DNA of 64,000 nucleotides from Akkermansiaceae bacterium (GCA_024233085.1 JACKQC010000005.1:124001-188000); one strand, 5' to 3'; shown: positions 8,150 to 17,468, numbered from the stretch's first letter. Notes: generated by a model from the sequence alone, not told the origin. Translations and numbers: made by a program.

Positions 8150-9154
8150 ATGACCGCCGAATCCAACCAGATCGACACCAGCGAGCTTTCCGAACAGATT
8201 CAGTACCAAGGGGCGTGGGTCACGGCGGTGCGCGAGGAAATGGCGCAGGTTGTGGTCGGGCAGGAAGGGCTGGTGGATCGCCTGCTGATCGGCCTGCTGA
8301 CCAATGGCCACATCTTGCTGGAAGGCGTGCCGGGTCTGGCGAAAACCTTGACGGTGAACGCGCTGGCCGGGTCGCTGCACGTGGAATTTTCCCGGATTCA
8401 GTTCACGCCCGACTTGCTGCCGGCCGACTTGATCGGGACGCAGATCTACAATCCGCAGACGACGCAGTTTACCCCAAAGCTGGGACCGGTGTTCTCCAAT
8501 CTCGTGCTTGCCGATGAGATCAACCGAGCGCCGGCGAAAGTTCAGAGCGCCCTGCTCGAGGCGATGCAGGAGCGCCAGGTGACGATCGGCGAGACGACCT
8601 ATCGGTTGCCGGACCCCTTTCTGGTCCTGGCGACGATGAACCCCATCGATCAGGAGGGGACCTACCAGTTGCCGGAAGCCCAGCTCGACCGATTCCTGCT
8701 GAAGGTGATCGTGACCTATCCCTCAATCGAGGAGGAGCGCGCCATCCTTGACCGGATGGGCACCTCCGCTCCGGTGACGCGGACGCGGGCGGTGGTGGAC
8801 CCGGAGACAGTGATCCAGAGCCGCGAGCTGGTGAACCACGTCTACATCGACGACGGGGTGAAGGACTACATCGTCCGCATCATTCACGCGACGCGGTTCC
8901 CCGAGGAGATCGATCCGGCGCTCAAGCCCCTGATCCGGGCGGGTTCCTCTCCGCGGGGGACGATCAATCTCACGCTGGCGGCGAAGGCGGCGGCGTTTCT
9001 CCAGGGACGGGGCTACGTGGTGCCTCAGGACATCAAGAGCCTCGTCTATGACGTGTTGCGCCACCGCATTCTGCTGACCTACGAGGCCGAGGCCGAGGAA
9101 ATCACCAGCGAGGATATCATCCAGCGCATCGTGGCGCGCACGCCGGTGCCATGA
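8150..9154 (+). CDS. MoxR-family AAA+ ATPase
   Basis: 334 residues from the ATG at 8150 (a TTG at 8129 would add 7). Walker A GVPGLAKT (59-66), Walker B LVLADEINRAP (118-128), then a sensor segment ending LATMNPIDQEGTYQLPEAQL and the AAA lid, all typical of MoxR. Family role: a cytoplasmic chaperone-like ATPase, normally paired with a DUF58 or VWA-domain protein in envelope maturation or stress. That partner is absent here. Instead the stop codon overlaps the start of a leucine-rich-repeat membrane protein by 4 bp (ATGA), which implies coupled translation. Confidence 0.93.
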   Translation: MTAESNQIDTSELSEQIQYQGAWVTAVREEMAQVVVGQEGLVDRLLIGLLTNGHILLEGVPGLAKTLTVNALAGSLHVEFSRIQFTPDLLPADLIGTQIYNPQTTQFTPKLGPVFSNLVLADEINRAPAKVQSALLEAMQERQVTIGETTYRLPDPFLVLATMNPIDQEGTYQLPEAQLDRFLLKVIVTYPSIEEERAILDRMGTSAPVTRTRAVVDPETVIQSRELVNHVYIDDGVKDYIVRIIHATRFPEEIDPALKPLIRAGSSPRGTINLTLAAKAAAFLQGRGYVVPQDIKSLVYDVLRHRILLTYEAEAEEITSEDIIQRIVARTPVP

Positions 9155-10431
9155 GCAATCCAGCGCCAGCGAACGGTGGAGGCGGAGGGACGGTGTCCTA
9201 CGGCCGGCTGAACCCGGCGGTCCTCATCGCGGCGTTGTGCGGGATCTGCCTGGTGGTGCTGACCTTGCTGGTTTGGCGATCGAAGCAGTCGGAGGCGGCA
9301 CGGCGGCGGTTGCGCGCGGAATTCGGCGCGGAGATCGAGCCCAGCCCGGTGGGACGCGGCTGGACGGCGGTGTTTACCGAGTTTGGGCAGGCGGAACTCT
9401 CGGAGGTGGCGAAATTGTTGGCCCGGTCCGGCCCGGTGACGGTGCTCGATCTCTCGGGGAGCGAAACGCTCGAGCGACTCGCCGGGGTGGAGCTTCTCGC
9501 GGAGTTGACCACGGTGATCGCGGCCGAATGTCCGAAGCTGGTCGACGCGCAGGCGCTAGCGAGTTTGCCGCGCCTGGAGGAGGCGATTTTTCCCGGTTCG
9601 CCCGGCCTGGCCGACGCGGGGTTGCCCGAAAATCTTCCGGGCCTGAAGTCTCTGGATCTCAGCGATGGAGGAATCCGGTCGCTTTCGACGGCGGGGCTTC
9701 CGGCCCTGGAGTACCTTTTTCTGAGCCGCTGCGAGAAATTGACGGCCCTGGATGTCTCGGGTTCGCCGGGGCTGCGCCAGATCGCGGTGGACGGCTGCCG
9801 CGCGCTCCCGGAGATCGGCGGTCTCGGAAAGACCCCGCAACTCACGGACCTGAACGTCAGCTCCTGTCACGCGCTGAAACGCCTGCCAGGGATCGGCGCG
9901 TTGGACTCGCTGGCGATGCTTGACTTGCGCAATGTCCTCGATCTGGAGAATTTTGGAGCGATCGGCGAACTGAAAGGGCTCAATGTGCTGAGGCTCGGTG
10001 GGCAATCCGACTTCGAGGATCTCACACCCTTCGGCGGCCTGGAGGAGTTGGGCGAAATGCAGATCGAAGGCAGCGCGGTCCTCGCGAGCCTGAAGGGCAT
10101 GCCTCCGAATCTGCGGGAGTACGCCGGCTTTTACCACTGCACGAAATTGACGACCCTCGCCGGAATCGAAGCGGCGAAGGACCTGCAGCACCTCGACCTG
10201 ACGGGATGCGTGGCGCTGACGGATGTCTCGGCTCTGGCGCGGCTCACCTCTCTCGAAAGCGTGAATCTGTCCGGTTGCCGGGGGGTGACCGACATTTCGA
10301 TGGTCCGCGGGCTGCCGGGCATTGGGATCGTCCAACTGGGAGGCTCCGGGGTTTCCCCCGCGTCGATCGCGGACCTGATTAAGGCGATGCCGGACACCAT
10401 TTTTGACTTTTCGACTCCGGAGCCCGAGTAA
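9151..10431 (+). CDS. Membrane-anchored leucine-rich-repeat protein
   Basis: 426 residues. One transmembrane segment lies at about 23-43 (NPAVLIAALCGICLVVLTLL) after a Gly-rich cytoplasmic tail, so the rest is probably periplasmic. From about residue 95 to 410 there are irregular leucine-rich repeats of roughly 20-24 residues (LKSLDLSDGGIRSLSTAG, LQHLDLTGCVALTDVSALA, LESVNLSGCRGVTDISMVRG), several with the LxxCxxLTDxSxL form. Such a solenoid is a protein-binding surface; the ligand is unknown. Its start overlaps the MoxR stop codon, suggesting that the ATPase and the LRR protein work together. Confidence 0.85.
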   Translation: MSNPAPANGGGGGTVSYGRLNPAVLIAALCGICLVVLTLLVWRSKQSEAARRRLRAEFGAEIEPSPVGRGWTAVFTEFGQAELSEVAKLLARSGPVTVLDLSGSETLERLAGVELLAELTTVIAAECPKLVDAQALASLPRLEEAIFPGSPGLADAGLPENLPGLKSLDLSDGGIRSLSTAGLPALEYLFLSRCEKLTALDVSGSPGLRQIAVDGCRALPEIGGLGKTPQLTDLNVSSCHALKRLPGIGALDSLAMLDLRNVLDLENFGAIGELKGLNVLRLGGQSDFEDLTPFGGLEELGEMQIEGSAVLASLKGMPPNLREYAGFYHCTKLTTLAGIEAAKDLQHLDLTGCVALTDVSALARLTSLESVNLSGCRGVTDISMVRGLPGIGIVQLGGSGVSPASIADLIKAMPDTIFDFSTPEPE

Positions 10432-10462
10432 TTGGAAGAGCCGAATCCCCCCTCGCCCCGCC

Positions 10463-10921
10463 ATGAAACATCTGCTTGACGCCTGTGACGGACAACCCGT
10501 GCGCGCTTTCGACGCGGGCGAGACGGTGATCGAGGAGGGGATGAAGGACGGCCGACTTTACGTGCTCAAGCGCGGCATGGCCTCCGTCTCGAAACGCGGG
10601 GTGGAATTGAATCGGATCGCGTCGCCGGGCTCGGTTTTCGGGGAGATTTCGTTGCTGCTGGACCGCGCGCACGGGGCCTCGGTGACGGCCTGCGAGGCGA
10701 GCGAGTTTTTTATCATCGAAGAAGGGGAAAGTTTCGTGTTGTCCCGGGCGGATCTGACGATTCAGTTGGCGCGCATCCTGGCGCGGCGCCTGAGCAACCT
10801 GACGGACGACTTTGTCGAATTGCGGGAGAGAGTCGACGCCAGCGAGGAGGACGAAACGGTGGGGAACCTGACCACGGCCTTAAACCGGCTGGTGGATCGT
10901 CCTTGGGACCGGGAATATTGA
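10463..10921 (+). CDS. Stand-alone cyclic-nucleotide-binding (CAP_ED) protein
   Basis: 152 residues from the ATG at 10463. Residues 10-120 form the double-stranded beta-helix: FDAGETVIEEGMKDGRLYVL, the strand-turn RIASPGSVFGEISLLLDRAH, and GASVTACEASEFFIIEE. The phosphate-binding cassette is FGEISLLLDRAHGAS, with the Glu and Arg that contact the nucleotide in the CAP family. There is no C-terminal helix-turn-helix, so it is probably not a transcription factor; a regulatory subunit acting on a partner is more likely. It begins 31 bp after the LRR gene on the same strand and may be in that operon. Confidence 0.85.
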   Translation: MKHLLDACDGQPVRAFDAGETVIEEGMKDGRLYVLKRGMASVSKRGVELNRIASPGSVFGEISLLLDRAHGASVTACEASEFFIIEEGESFVLSRADLTIQLARILARRLSNLTDDFVELRERVDASEEDETVGNLTTALNRLVDRPWDREY

Positions 10922-10967
10922 GAACGCGATTGATTCCGCCGGCGGAAATTGGTAGAAAGAGCCCCTC

Positions 10968-11798
10968 ATGAACCGACATGTCCGGAAAAAAGTAGCGGGG
11001 ATCTGTCTCCTGTGCGCCGCGGTCCTCGGACAAGGGCGTGCCGACACGACTCTGGTGTTTGGCGAGGTCGCGGAGGACGGTTCGGTTTCCCTGACCCAGC
11101 AAATGCATTTGCGCGAGGGCGCCATCGCCATCGCGGGCGACGGGGATGGCCGCGTGTTTGTTTACAACGAGGGGAAAAAGACGGCCTACGTCGTCGACCA
11201 CGGCGAGCGGAAGTATATCGCCTTCGATCCGGAGAAAGTGGCGAAGATGGCCGAGAATTTTTCCCAGGTGCAGCGGCAGTTTCTCGGGGGTTTGGAATCG
11301 AAGATGGCCGATCTGCCGGCCGAGCAACGGGAACGGCTGAAGCAGGTGATGGACCAGGTCCACCAGTTCTCCGAGGAGCAGATGCAGAGGAAGGGCCCCG
11401 AGGTTTCGTATCGCGACACGGGGCGGACGGAGGCGGTGGGAGGATTCGACGCCTCCGTGGTGGAGGTCATGACCGGCGAAAAGCGGACGGGGCTCCTCTA
11501 CATGGTTCCGTATGCGTCGGTCGGGCTTTCCGCCGGAGAGTATGGCACCCTGGCGCGATTTCAGGCCTTTATCGGCGACCTCGCCAGCAAATTGCCGGCG
11601 GGAGTTCGCTCGCAATTTGGCGATTTCGAGATGCTGACCCGGAGTGATCGGATTCCCGTGCAGATCGTGCGCTTCGACGAAAGCGGAAAGCCGAGAAAGA
11701 CCGAGCGGCTGGCGGCGCGCGACAACAAACCCGTCGAGGACGGCTGGTTCACGGTGCCGGAAGGATATGAGCTTCAGCGCCTGGAGATCGGTGGATAG
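10968..11798 (+). CDS. Secreted protein, DUF4412-like
   Basis: 276 residues. The N-terminus MNRHVRKKVAGICLLCAAVL is a signal peptide, probably cleaved after GQGRA, so the protein is expected in the periplasm. The body starts with a beta-rich region (VFVYNEGKKTAYVVDHGERK) that resembles DUF4412-type domains, then a charged amphipathic helix (about 90-135, AENFSQVQRQFLGGLESKMA), then another beta-rich domain ending FTVPEGYELQRLEI. That order is typical of secreted proteins that describe the conversion of a bound state or salt, but no catalytic residues can be named. It lies 46 bp after the cNMP-binding gene, so co-transcription is possible. Confidence 0.65.
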   Translation: MNRHVRKKVAGICLLCAAVLGQGRADTTLVFGEVAEDGSVSLTQQMHLREGAIAIAGDGDGRVFVYNEGKKTAYVVDHGERKYIAFDPEKVAKMAENFSQVQRQFLGGLESKMADLPAEQRERLKQVMDQVHQFSEEQMQRKGPEVSYRDTGRTEAVGGFDASVVEVMTGEKRTGLLYMVPYASVGLSAGEYGTLARFQAFIGDLASKLPAGVRSQFGDFEMLTRSDRIPVQIVRFDESGKPRKTERLAARDNKPVEDGWFTVPEGYELQRLEIGG

Positions 11799-11975
11799 GC
11801 GATGCAAAACGCGGAGACGTTTCGGAAATGCGAAAGAAAATTGAAAACAATGCTTGACCCGGGAACGCGTTTTGCTTCTGATAGCGCGGAAATTTTTGTA
11901 AAAAAGGCTTTTTCAACCCGGTGACTGTGTGGTAATCGGGATGGTTTCAAGGGAGAAATCCCGGACAATTTCAAC

Positions 11976-13814
11976 ATGGACTCAGCAATGCGTGGGAGAA
12001 AACTGATCGCTTTCACAGGCGCCATCCTTGTCTGTTTGGGGAGTTACGCGAGTGCTCAGCAAACGGTCACGGATCAGTATGGGACGGAAATTTTGATCGA
12101 CGCCCTGCCGCCGGATCAACAGGCGCAGGTCTTCGAGACCCAGATGTCGCTGGAGTCCGGACAGGGGCAGGGACCGCTTCGGGTCAACACCGACGGCCAG
12201 TTCTTTCTGGACCCGGGCATGGCCAGCGGCGGATTGAGCGAGGAGATCCTCGTGGATTACCTGCGCGGGGTGGTGGTCGTTCCCCGGCCGGGTGACGTTC
12301 GCGCCGAGGGATGGCCCGGCATCGAGGGGATCTGGCACGATTTCCCGGATTTCCCGGAGAAAGTCGGTGACACGCTCAATTCCTTCATCGGCACCCCGGT
12401 GTCGCTCGCGTCCTTGGACCTGATGGTCCGGGAAGTCATCAAGGCCTATCGTACTTCAGGACGGCCCGTGGTCGACGTGCTGCTGCCCGAGCAGGACATC
12501 ACCTCCGGCGTGGTTCAGTTGGTGGTGATCGAGGGGGAACTCTCCCGCATCCGTGTGGAAGGCGTCGATGCCTCCTACGAGGACTACCTGCGGCGCCAGA
12601 TGACGATCAAGAAAGGGGAACCCATCCGCTCCAACGACATTCAGCGCGACCTGAACTGGCTGAACCGCAGTCCCTATCGGAAGGTGGACCTTATCTATGC
12701 TCCGGGCCTGAATTTCGGGACGACGGACATCATCCTGCGCACGGTGACGTCGAATCCCTTCTGGTATTACCTCGGTTACGAAAATTCGGGCACCGAACTT
12801 CTGGGTGAGGATCGTTTCCTTTTCGGTTTCAACTGGGGCGACGCCTTCGGTCCGGATCAGGGGATCAGCTATCAGTTCACCTCCGATTTCGAGTTCGACA
12901 CGGTGCGGGCCCACTCGCTGGTGTTTCAGGGCGGGCTGCCGTGGCGTCATTGGCTGACGATCCTCGGTTCATACGTGACGGTGGACGCGGAGATTCCGGT
13001 GGAAGGGGCCGACCCGGTTCTCGTCGGCGGCCGCAACCTCCAGTTCAGCCCGCGCTATGCCATTCCGCTGAACGCTCCCGCCGGTCAGGTGCGCGAAATC
13101 GAGTTCGGTTTCGATTACAAGTCCAGCAACAACGACCTCGAGTTCGGCGGGCAGTCCGTCTTCGACACCACGACGGAAATCTTCCAGTTCAGCGCCGGCT
13201 ACGACATCACCGTCACCGATGGCACAGGGATTTCGCGGGTCGACCTGCAGGGCTTTTACAGCCCCGGCGAATGGACGAACCAGAACAGCGATGCCGTCTT
13301 TGACCAGGCGCGGGCCGGTTCGTCTTCCGATTATCTCTATGCGAACCTCGGTGTCGAGCGCCAGCAGCGCCTGCCCGAGGGCTGGTCGCTGCGCGCCCGG
13401 GGACAGGGGCAGATTTCCAACGGCAATCTTCAGGCCTCCGAACAGATCGGGGCGGGTGGCTATGACACCGTGCGCGGCTACGAGCAGCGCGTGATCCGCG
13501 GCGACGAGGGTTTCTGGGGATCGTTGGAAGTGTATACGCCGCCCATTTCCCTCGGCCGCATCGCCCAGTGGGAAAACGAGACCGACGAATTGCGGTTCCT
13601 GGCCTTTTACGACCAGGCGATCCTCACCAACGTCGATCGCCTTCCCGACGAACCCAATCAGCAGGAGCTTCAGAGCGTCGGCCTCGGCCTGCGCTGGCGT
13701 TACAGCGACTGGTTCCGCCTCCGCCTCGACTATGGTCTTCCGGTTGGCGACAACAACGTCGATGGCATCGACACCAACGGTCGTCTCCACATCGGCGCCA
13801 CCGCCAACTTCTGA
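11976..13814 (+). CDS. TpsB/ShlB-family outer-membrane transporter (two-partner secretion)
   Basis: 612 residues; signal peptide to about residue 27 (LVCLGSYASA). Residues 130-250 form the two POTRA modules of the ShlB type (SLASLDLMVREVIKAYRTSG, GVVQLVVIEGELSRIRVEG). Residues 260-612 form a 16-strand beta-barrel ending in Phe, the outer-membrane insertion signal. The conserved loop-6 motif is present as VRGYE (499-503). Family role: exports a large beta-helical TpsA protein through its own pore. No TpsA gene is in the window, so the partner is elsewhere or unusual. The 177-bp leader has a loose promoter-like pair (TTGACC at 11854, TGATAG at 11879, 19-bp spacing). A strong terminator follows the gene. 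Confidence 0.92.
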   Translation: MDSAMRGRKLIAFTGAILVCLGSYASAQQTVTDQYGTEILIDALPPDQQAQVFETQMSLESGQGQGPLRVNTDGQFFLDPGMASGGLSEEILVDYLRGVVVVPRPGDVRAEGWPGIEGIWHDFPDFPEKVGDTLNSFIGTPVSLASLDLMVREVIKAYRTSGRPVVDVLLPEQDITSGVVQLVVIEGELSRIRVEGVDASYEDYLRRQMTIKKGEPIRSNDIQRDLNWLNRSPYRKVDLIYAPGLNFGTTDIILRTVTSNPFWYYLGYENSGTELLGEDRFLFGFNWGDAFGPDQGISYQFTSDFEFDTVRAHSLVFQGGLPWRHWLTILGSYVTVDAEIPVEGADPVLVGGRNLQFSPRYAIPLNAPAGQVREIEFGFDYKSSNNDLEFGGQSVFDTTTEIFQFSAGYDITVTDGTGISRVDLQGFYSPGEWTNQNSDAVFDQARAGSSSDYLYANLGVERQQRLPEGWSLRARGQGQISNGNLQASEQIGAGGYDTVRGYEQRVIRGDEGFWGSLEVYTPPISLGRIAQWENETDELRFLAFYDQAILTNVDRLPDEPNQQELQSVGLGLRWRYSDWFRLRLDYGLPVGDNNVDGIDTNGRLHIGATANF

Positions 13815-13850
13815 TCCGTTCGCGGACGTTGCCCGATCCGTTTTTCGAAT

Positions 13851-13884
13851 GCGCGGGGTCCAATTGGGTCCCGCGTTTTCTTTT
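13851..13884 (+). terminator. Rho-independent terminator after the TpsB gene
   Basis: Stem CGCGGG (13852-13857) pairs with CCCGCG (13870-13875); the inner palindrome CCAATTGG extends the hairpin across two small mismatches. It is followed at once by TTTTCTTTT. Position 37 bp after the TpsB stop codon and the correct strand make this the clearest terminator in the window. Confidence 0.85.
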
Positions 13885-13964
13885 GCGCCGGCTGCGTTTT
13901 TCGTTCAAAGTGCGTGACTCGCCGCGAGTCGCCCGACTCGGGGCGTTTCTCCACCGTTCCTGCC

Positions 13965-14291
13965 ATGTATTCTCCTCATCCCGACCGCCTCGTATTCTGG
14001 GCCAATGTCGAATTCACCTACGAGCAAGGCTCGAAGCATTACGGCGAGTTCGAGGGCGGTTTTGTCTACTGCTTCGTCCAGGCGACGGACGCCCGCGACG
14101 CGCTGGAGCAGTTTCAGATCGAGTTCGCCAGCCGCAAACTGGGCATGCGCTTTGTCGAATTCGTGAACCTCTACGCCGAAATGACCTGGCCGACCGAGGA
14201 GGATCAGGACCACTTCGATTCCATCGCCGCCATCGCCGCCGCCAGCGAGGAGGTGGTGTTTGACAGCTTCGAAGTATACGAACGCCGCTGA
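13965..14291 (+). CDS. Hypothetical protein, 108 residues
   Basis: Starts at the ATG at 13965 (MYSPHPDRLVFWANVEFTYE); an in-frame extension upstream would run into the terminator. The sequence alternates strands and helices: VFWANVEFTYEQGSKHYGEF, then ATDARDALEQFQIEFASRK, then EFVNLYAEMTWPTEED, ending in DSFEVYERR. This suggests a small alpha/beta fold acting in the cytoplasm, with no signal peptide and no recognisable catalytic motif. It precedes the PQQ-propeller lipoprotein gene by 16 bp and probably shares its transcript. I do not recognise the family. Confidence 0.7.
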   Translation: MYSPHPDRLVFWANVEFTYEQGSKHYGEFEGGFVYCFVQATDARDALEQFQIEFASRKLGMRFVEFVNLYAEMTWPTEEDQDHFDSIAAIAAASEEVVFDSFEVYERR

Positions 14292-14307
14292 ACCGCGGTC
14301 GCCATCG

Positions 14308-15552
14308 ATGAATCGGGGAGCCAGCCAGTGGGGTCGTCGAGCCTTCGCGGCCTTTCTCGCGTCCGCGCTCGCCGGCTGTGACCGTTCGGACGAGAAGAGC
14401 GACCAGGAAGAAAGGAGTGCCGCCAATGAGATCGCCTCCGAGGCGCGGGACTGGCCCCTGTTCCGGGGGGATGCCGAGATGCAGGGAGTTTCCCTCGAAA
14501 ATCTGGCACCGCCTCTGGAGATCGCCTGGACCTTCGAACCTCCCGCCGAAGAGGGGAGGCGACGCGCTCCGATCACGGCCTCGCCCGTCTGTGGAGGCGG
14601 GCGCGTCTTTTTCGGCGGGCAGGACGCGAAGTTTTACTGCCTTGACCTCAAGACGGGCGCCCCCCAATGGACCGCGGAGATCGAGGGTCCCGTCTCCGCT
14701 CCGGCCGCGCTTGACGAAAAGCACGTCTATTTTGGCGACAATCTTGGCTACATCCACGCGCTCGATTGGAAAACCGGCGCCGAAGTCTGGAAAATCGAAG
14801 CCGACGACAAGATCGAGGGCGGCGTGAATCTGCTCGACGTCCCGTCTTCCGAGGGCGCGGAGGAGCCGGAGCGGCGTCTCTACATTGGCAGCCACGACTT
14901 CAACCTCTACTGCATCCGGGCCGTAAGCGGCGAGGTGATCTGGAAGCACGAAACGGAGAATTACATCATGGCGACCCCCTCGATCGAGGCGAGCCTGCCG
15001 GCGGTGATTTTTGGCGGCTGCGACGGATTCGTCCACTTCGTCTCGGCACGGGACGGGGCATCCGTCCACAAGATCGAGGCCGGCCAATACGTTCCCAACT
15101 CGGCCGCCGTGCGGGACGGCATCGCCTACATTGCCCACTATGGCGGCGAAGTGATGGCGGTGGAAGTCGCCAGCGGCGAGACGGTCTGGAAGACGGCCAC
15201 CGGGGTCGAATACCACGCCTCGCCCGCGGTGACGGACAAACTGCTGATTGTCGCCGGCACCGACAAGCGGGTCGCGGCCTTCGATCGTGTCACCGGCAAG
15301 GAAGTCTGGGCGTTTCAGGCGAGCCGCGCCTTCGAGGCGTCGCCGGTGATCAGTGGCGGGCTGGTGTGGGTGGCGGGCCAGGACGCCCGGCTTTACGCGC
15401 TCGACCTGGCGACTGGCGAGGAAAAATGGTCGTTCGACCTCGGTGCGCAAGTGGCCGCCTCGCCCGCGATCTCGGCGGGAACGCTCGTCATCTGCGGCGA
15501 AGACGGACGCGTCTACGGTTTCGCGTCCGGGGACGCCGGAAAGCAGCCGTGA
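14308..15552 (+). CDS. PQQ-propeller lipoprotein, BamB-like
   Basis: 414 residues from the ATG at 14308. The N-terminus ends in the lipobox LAGC (Cys24), so it should be a periplasm-facing lipoprotein. From residue 60 onward there are seven to eight blades of the PQQ-like repeat, each with the AxDxxTGxxxW pattern: LDLKTGAPQWTAEIEGPVSA, LDWKTGAEVWKIEADDK, VEVASGETVWKTATG, FDRVTGKEVWAFQASRA, LDLATGEEKWSFDLGAQ. The fold is a protein-binding beta-propeller like BamB; there are no clear catalytic residues of quinoprotein dehydrogenases. A BAM-complex or other envelope scaffold role is possible but inferred. The stop codon overlaps palindromic element copy 2 by two bases. Confidence 0.85.
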   Translation: MNRGASQWGRRAFAAFLASALAGCDRSDEKSDQEERSAANEIASEARDWPLFRGDAEMQGVSLENLAPPLEIAWTFEPPAEEGRRRAPITASPVCGGGRVFFGGQDAKFYCLDLKTGAPQWTAEIEGPVSAPAALDEKHVYFGDNLGYIHALDWKTGAEVWKIEADDKIEGGVNLLDVPSSEGAEEPERRLYIGSHDFNLYCIRAVSGEVIWKHETENYIMATPSIEASLPAVIFGGCDGFVHFVSARDGASVHKIEAGQYVPNSAAVRDGIAYIAHYGGEVMAVEVASGETVWKTATGVEYHASPAVTDKLLIVAGTDKRVAAFDRVTGKEVWAFQASRAFEASPVISGGLVWVAGQDARLYALDLATGEEKWSFDLGAQVAASPAISAGTLVICGEDGRVYGFASGDAGKQP

Positions 15553-15591
15553 CCCAACAGGGTTGAGTCGCGGACCTGACCCTGTTGGGTC
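15551..15591. repeat. Dispersed palindromic element, copy 2 (inverted pair)
   Basis: GACCCAACAGGGTTGAGTC on the left and GACCTGACCCTGTTGGGTC on the right pair over about 17-19 bp with few mismatches. It begins at the PQQ-lipoprotein stop codon and lies before araB, so it could also fold as a terminator-like hairpin, although no T-run follows. Confidence 0.85.
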
Positions 15592-15677
15592 GGTGGCGAA
15601 GCGATCCGGAGCCAAATTGCGATGCGCGGTTCCCGGAAGGGTTGCCTTTGCCGGGTTCCTGCCGTAAAACCGTCGGC

Positions 15678-17363
15678 ATGAGTCGCTACGCCCTTGGCCT
15701 CGATTACGGCACGAATTCCTGCCGCTCCCTGCTGGTCGATCTCGACACCGGCGAGGAGCTGGGCTCCACCGTGTTTCCCTATCCGTCGGGAACGCTGGGC
15801 ATTTTGACCGATCCGGCGGATCCGAATGTGGCCCGGCAGAATCCGCGGGACTATCTCGACGGCCTGGAGGCGATCGTCCGCGGGGCGCTGGCCGAGGCGC
15901 GGGAGAAGCGCCCGGGCTTTTCCCCCGCGGAGGTGATCGGGATCGGGGTCGACACCACGGGGAGCACACCCATCCCGGTTAACGCCGAGGGCACGCCTTT
16001 GGGATTGACGCCGGAATTTCGGGAAAACCTCAACGCGCAGGTCTGGCTGTGGAAGGATCACACCGGCCACGAGGAAGCCGCGCGAATCACCGAGACGGCC
16101 GAACGGCTGCGGCCGCAATACTTGGCCAAGTGCGGCGGCATTTACTCCTCGGAATGGTGGTGGTCAAAAATCTGGCGTTGTCTGAGGGTCGACCCCGCCG
16201 TGTTCGCGGCCGCGCATTCCTGGGTCGAGCACTGCGACTGGATTCCCGCCGTGCTCACCGGGACGACGAATCCGGCGGCGATGGCGCGTGGCGTATGTTC
16301 GGCGGGTCACAAGGCGATGTACGCCGAGGAATGGGGCGGACTGCCCGACGCGGAGTTCCTCGCCGCGCTCGATCCCGCGCTCGCCGATCTCCGCCATCGC
16401 CTTTACACCAAGGCGGTGCCCGCCAGCGAAAAAGCGGGCTGCCTGACCGCCGAATGGGCGGAAAAGCTCGGGCTTGCCGAGGGAACGGCCGTGGCGGTGG
16501 GCGCCTTCGACGCGCACATGGGCGCGGTGGGTGCGGGGGTGAAAAAGGGCACCCTGGTGAAGATTCTGGGCACCAGCACCTGCGACATCACCGTCTGGCC
16601 GAACGACGAATCGCTGGCCGACGTGCCCGGGCTGTGCGGCGTCGTGAACGGCTCGGTATTGGACGGCTTTTACGGGATCGAGGCGGGCCAGTCCGCCGTG
16701 GGCGATATTTTTCTTTGGTTCGTCAACCAACTCGTTCCGGATCGGTACGGTTCCACCGCCGACGAGAAATTCGCGGCCATGGAGGCGGAACTGTCAGGGC
16801 AGAAACCGGGGGAATCGGGGCTGCTGGCTCTGGATTGGAACAACGGGAACCGCACCATCCTGGTGGACGCGCGGTTGAGCGGACTGTTGATTGGGCAGAC
16901 GCTGCACACCCAGGCGCACGAGATTTATCGCGCCCTGATCGAGGCCACGGCCTTCGGCGCCCTGACCATCGTCAAGCGCATGGAGGAATACGGAGTGGCG
17001 ATCAATGAGATCGTCAACACCGGCGGACTGGCGGTGAAGAACGCGACGCTGATGCAGATCTACGCCGACATTCTCGGCCGGCCGTTGAAGGTCGCGGCGA
17101 GCGAGCAGACCTGCGCGCTGGGCGCGGCTCTCTTTGGCGCGGCCTCCAGCGGCGGGATCTCGATTTCCGATGCGCAGGCGGCCGTTTGCCGGATGCGCGA
17201 CCGGGTTTACGAGCCGATTCCGGAGAACCAAGCCGTTTACGCCGAGCTTTATACCCTTTACCGGACGCTGCACGATGCCTTCGGCACCGCGGGCTGGTCG
17301 GGACGTCTGGATTCTGTGATGAAGGATCTCATCGCCATCCGCCAGCGGCAGCGGAAGGTCTGA
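15678..17363 (+). CDS. araB: Ribulokinase AraB
   Basis: 561 residues, close to the 566 of E. coli AraB, from the ATG at 15678 (MSRYALGLDYGTNSCRSLLV). FGGY-kinase signatures are clear: the N-terminal phosphate 1 motif LDYGTNSCRS, the substrate segment WVEHCDWIPAVLTG, the second phosphate motif ILGTSTCDI, and DWNNGNRTILVDARLSG, which is specific for ribulokinase. Reaction: ATP-dependent phosphorylation of L-ribulose to L-ribulose 5-phosphate in L-arabinose breakdown. No araA, araD or transporter gene is adjacent. The upstream gap holds palindromic element copy 2. Confidence 0.94.
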   Translation: MSRYALGLDYGTNSCRSLLVDLDTGEELGSTVFPYPSGTLGILTDPADPNVARQNPRDYLDGLEAIVRGALAEAREKRPGFSPAEVIGIGVDTTGSTPIPVNAEGTPLGLTPEFRENLNAQVWLWKDHTGHEEAARITETAERLRPQYLAKCGGIYSSEWWWSKIWRCLRVDPAVFAAAHSWVEHCDWIPAVLTGTTNPAAMARGVCSAGHKAMYAEEWGGLPDAEFLAALDPALADLRHRLYTKAVPASEKAGCLTAEWAEKLGLAEGTAVAVGAFDAHMGAVGAGVKKGTLVKILGTSTCDITVWPNDESLADVPGLCGVVNGSVLDGFYGIEAGQSAVGDIFLWFVNQLVPDRYGSTADEKFAAMEAELSGQKPGESGLLALDWNNGNRTILVDARLSGLLIGQTLHTQAHEIYRALIEATAFGALTIVKRMEEYGVAINEIVNTGGLAVKNATLMQIYADILGRPLKVAASEQTCALGAALFGAASSGGISISDAQAAVCRMRDRVYEPIPENQAVYAELYTLYRTLHDAFGTAGWSGRLDSVMKDLIAIRQRQRKV

Positions 17364-17468
17364 AAGCGGGGCGAGGGGATCGGCGATTTCCGACATTGCC
17401 TCGTCGGGGGGGAATGGGCATGATGTTTCATTTTCCGCCGGCACCCGGGGTCGGCCGCCTGAATTCAC

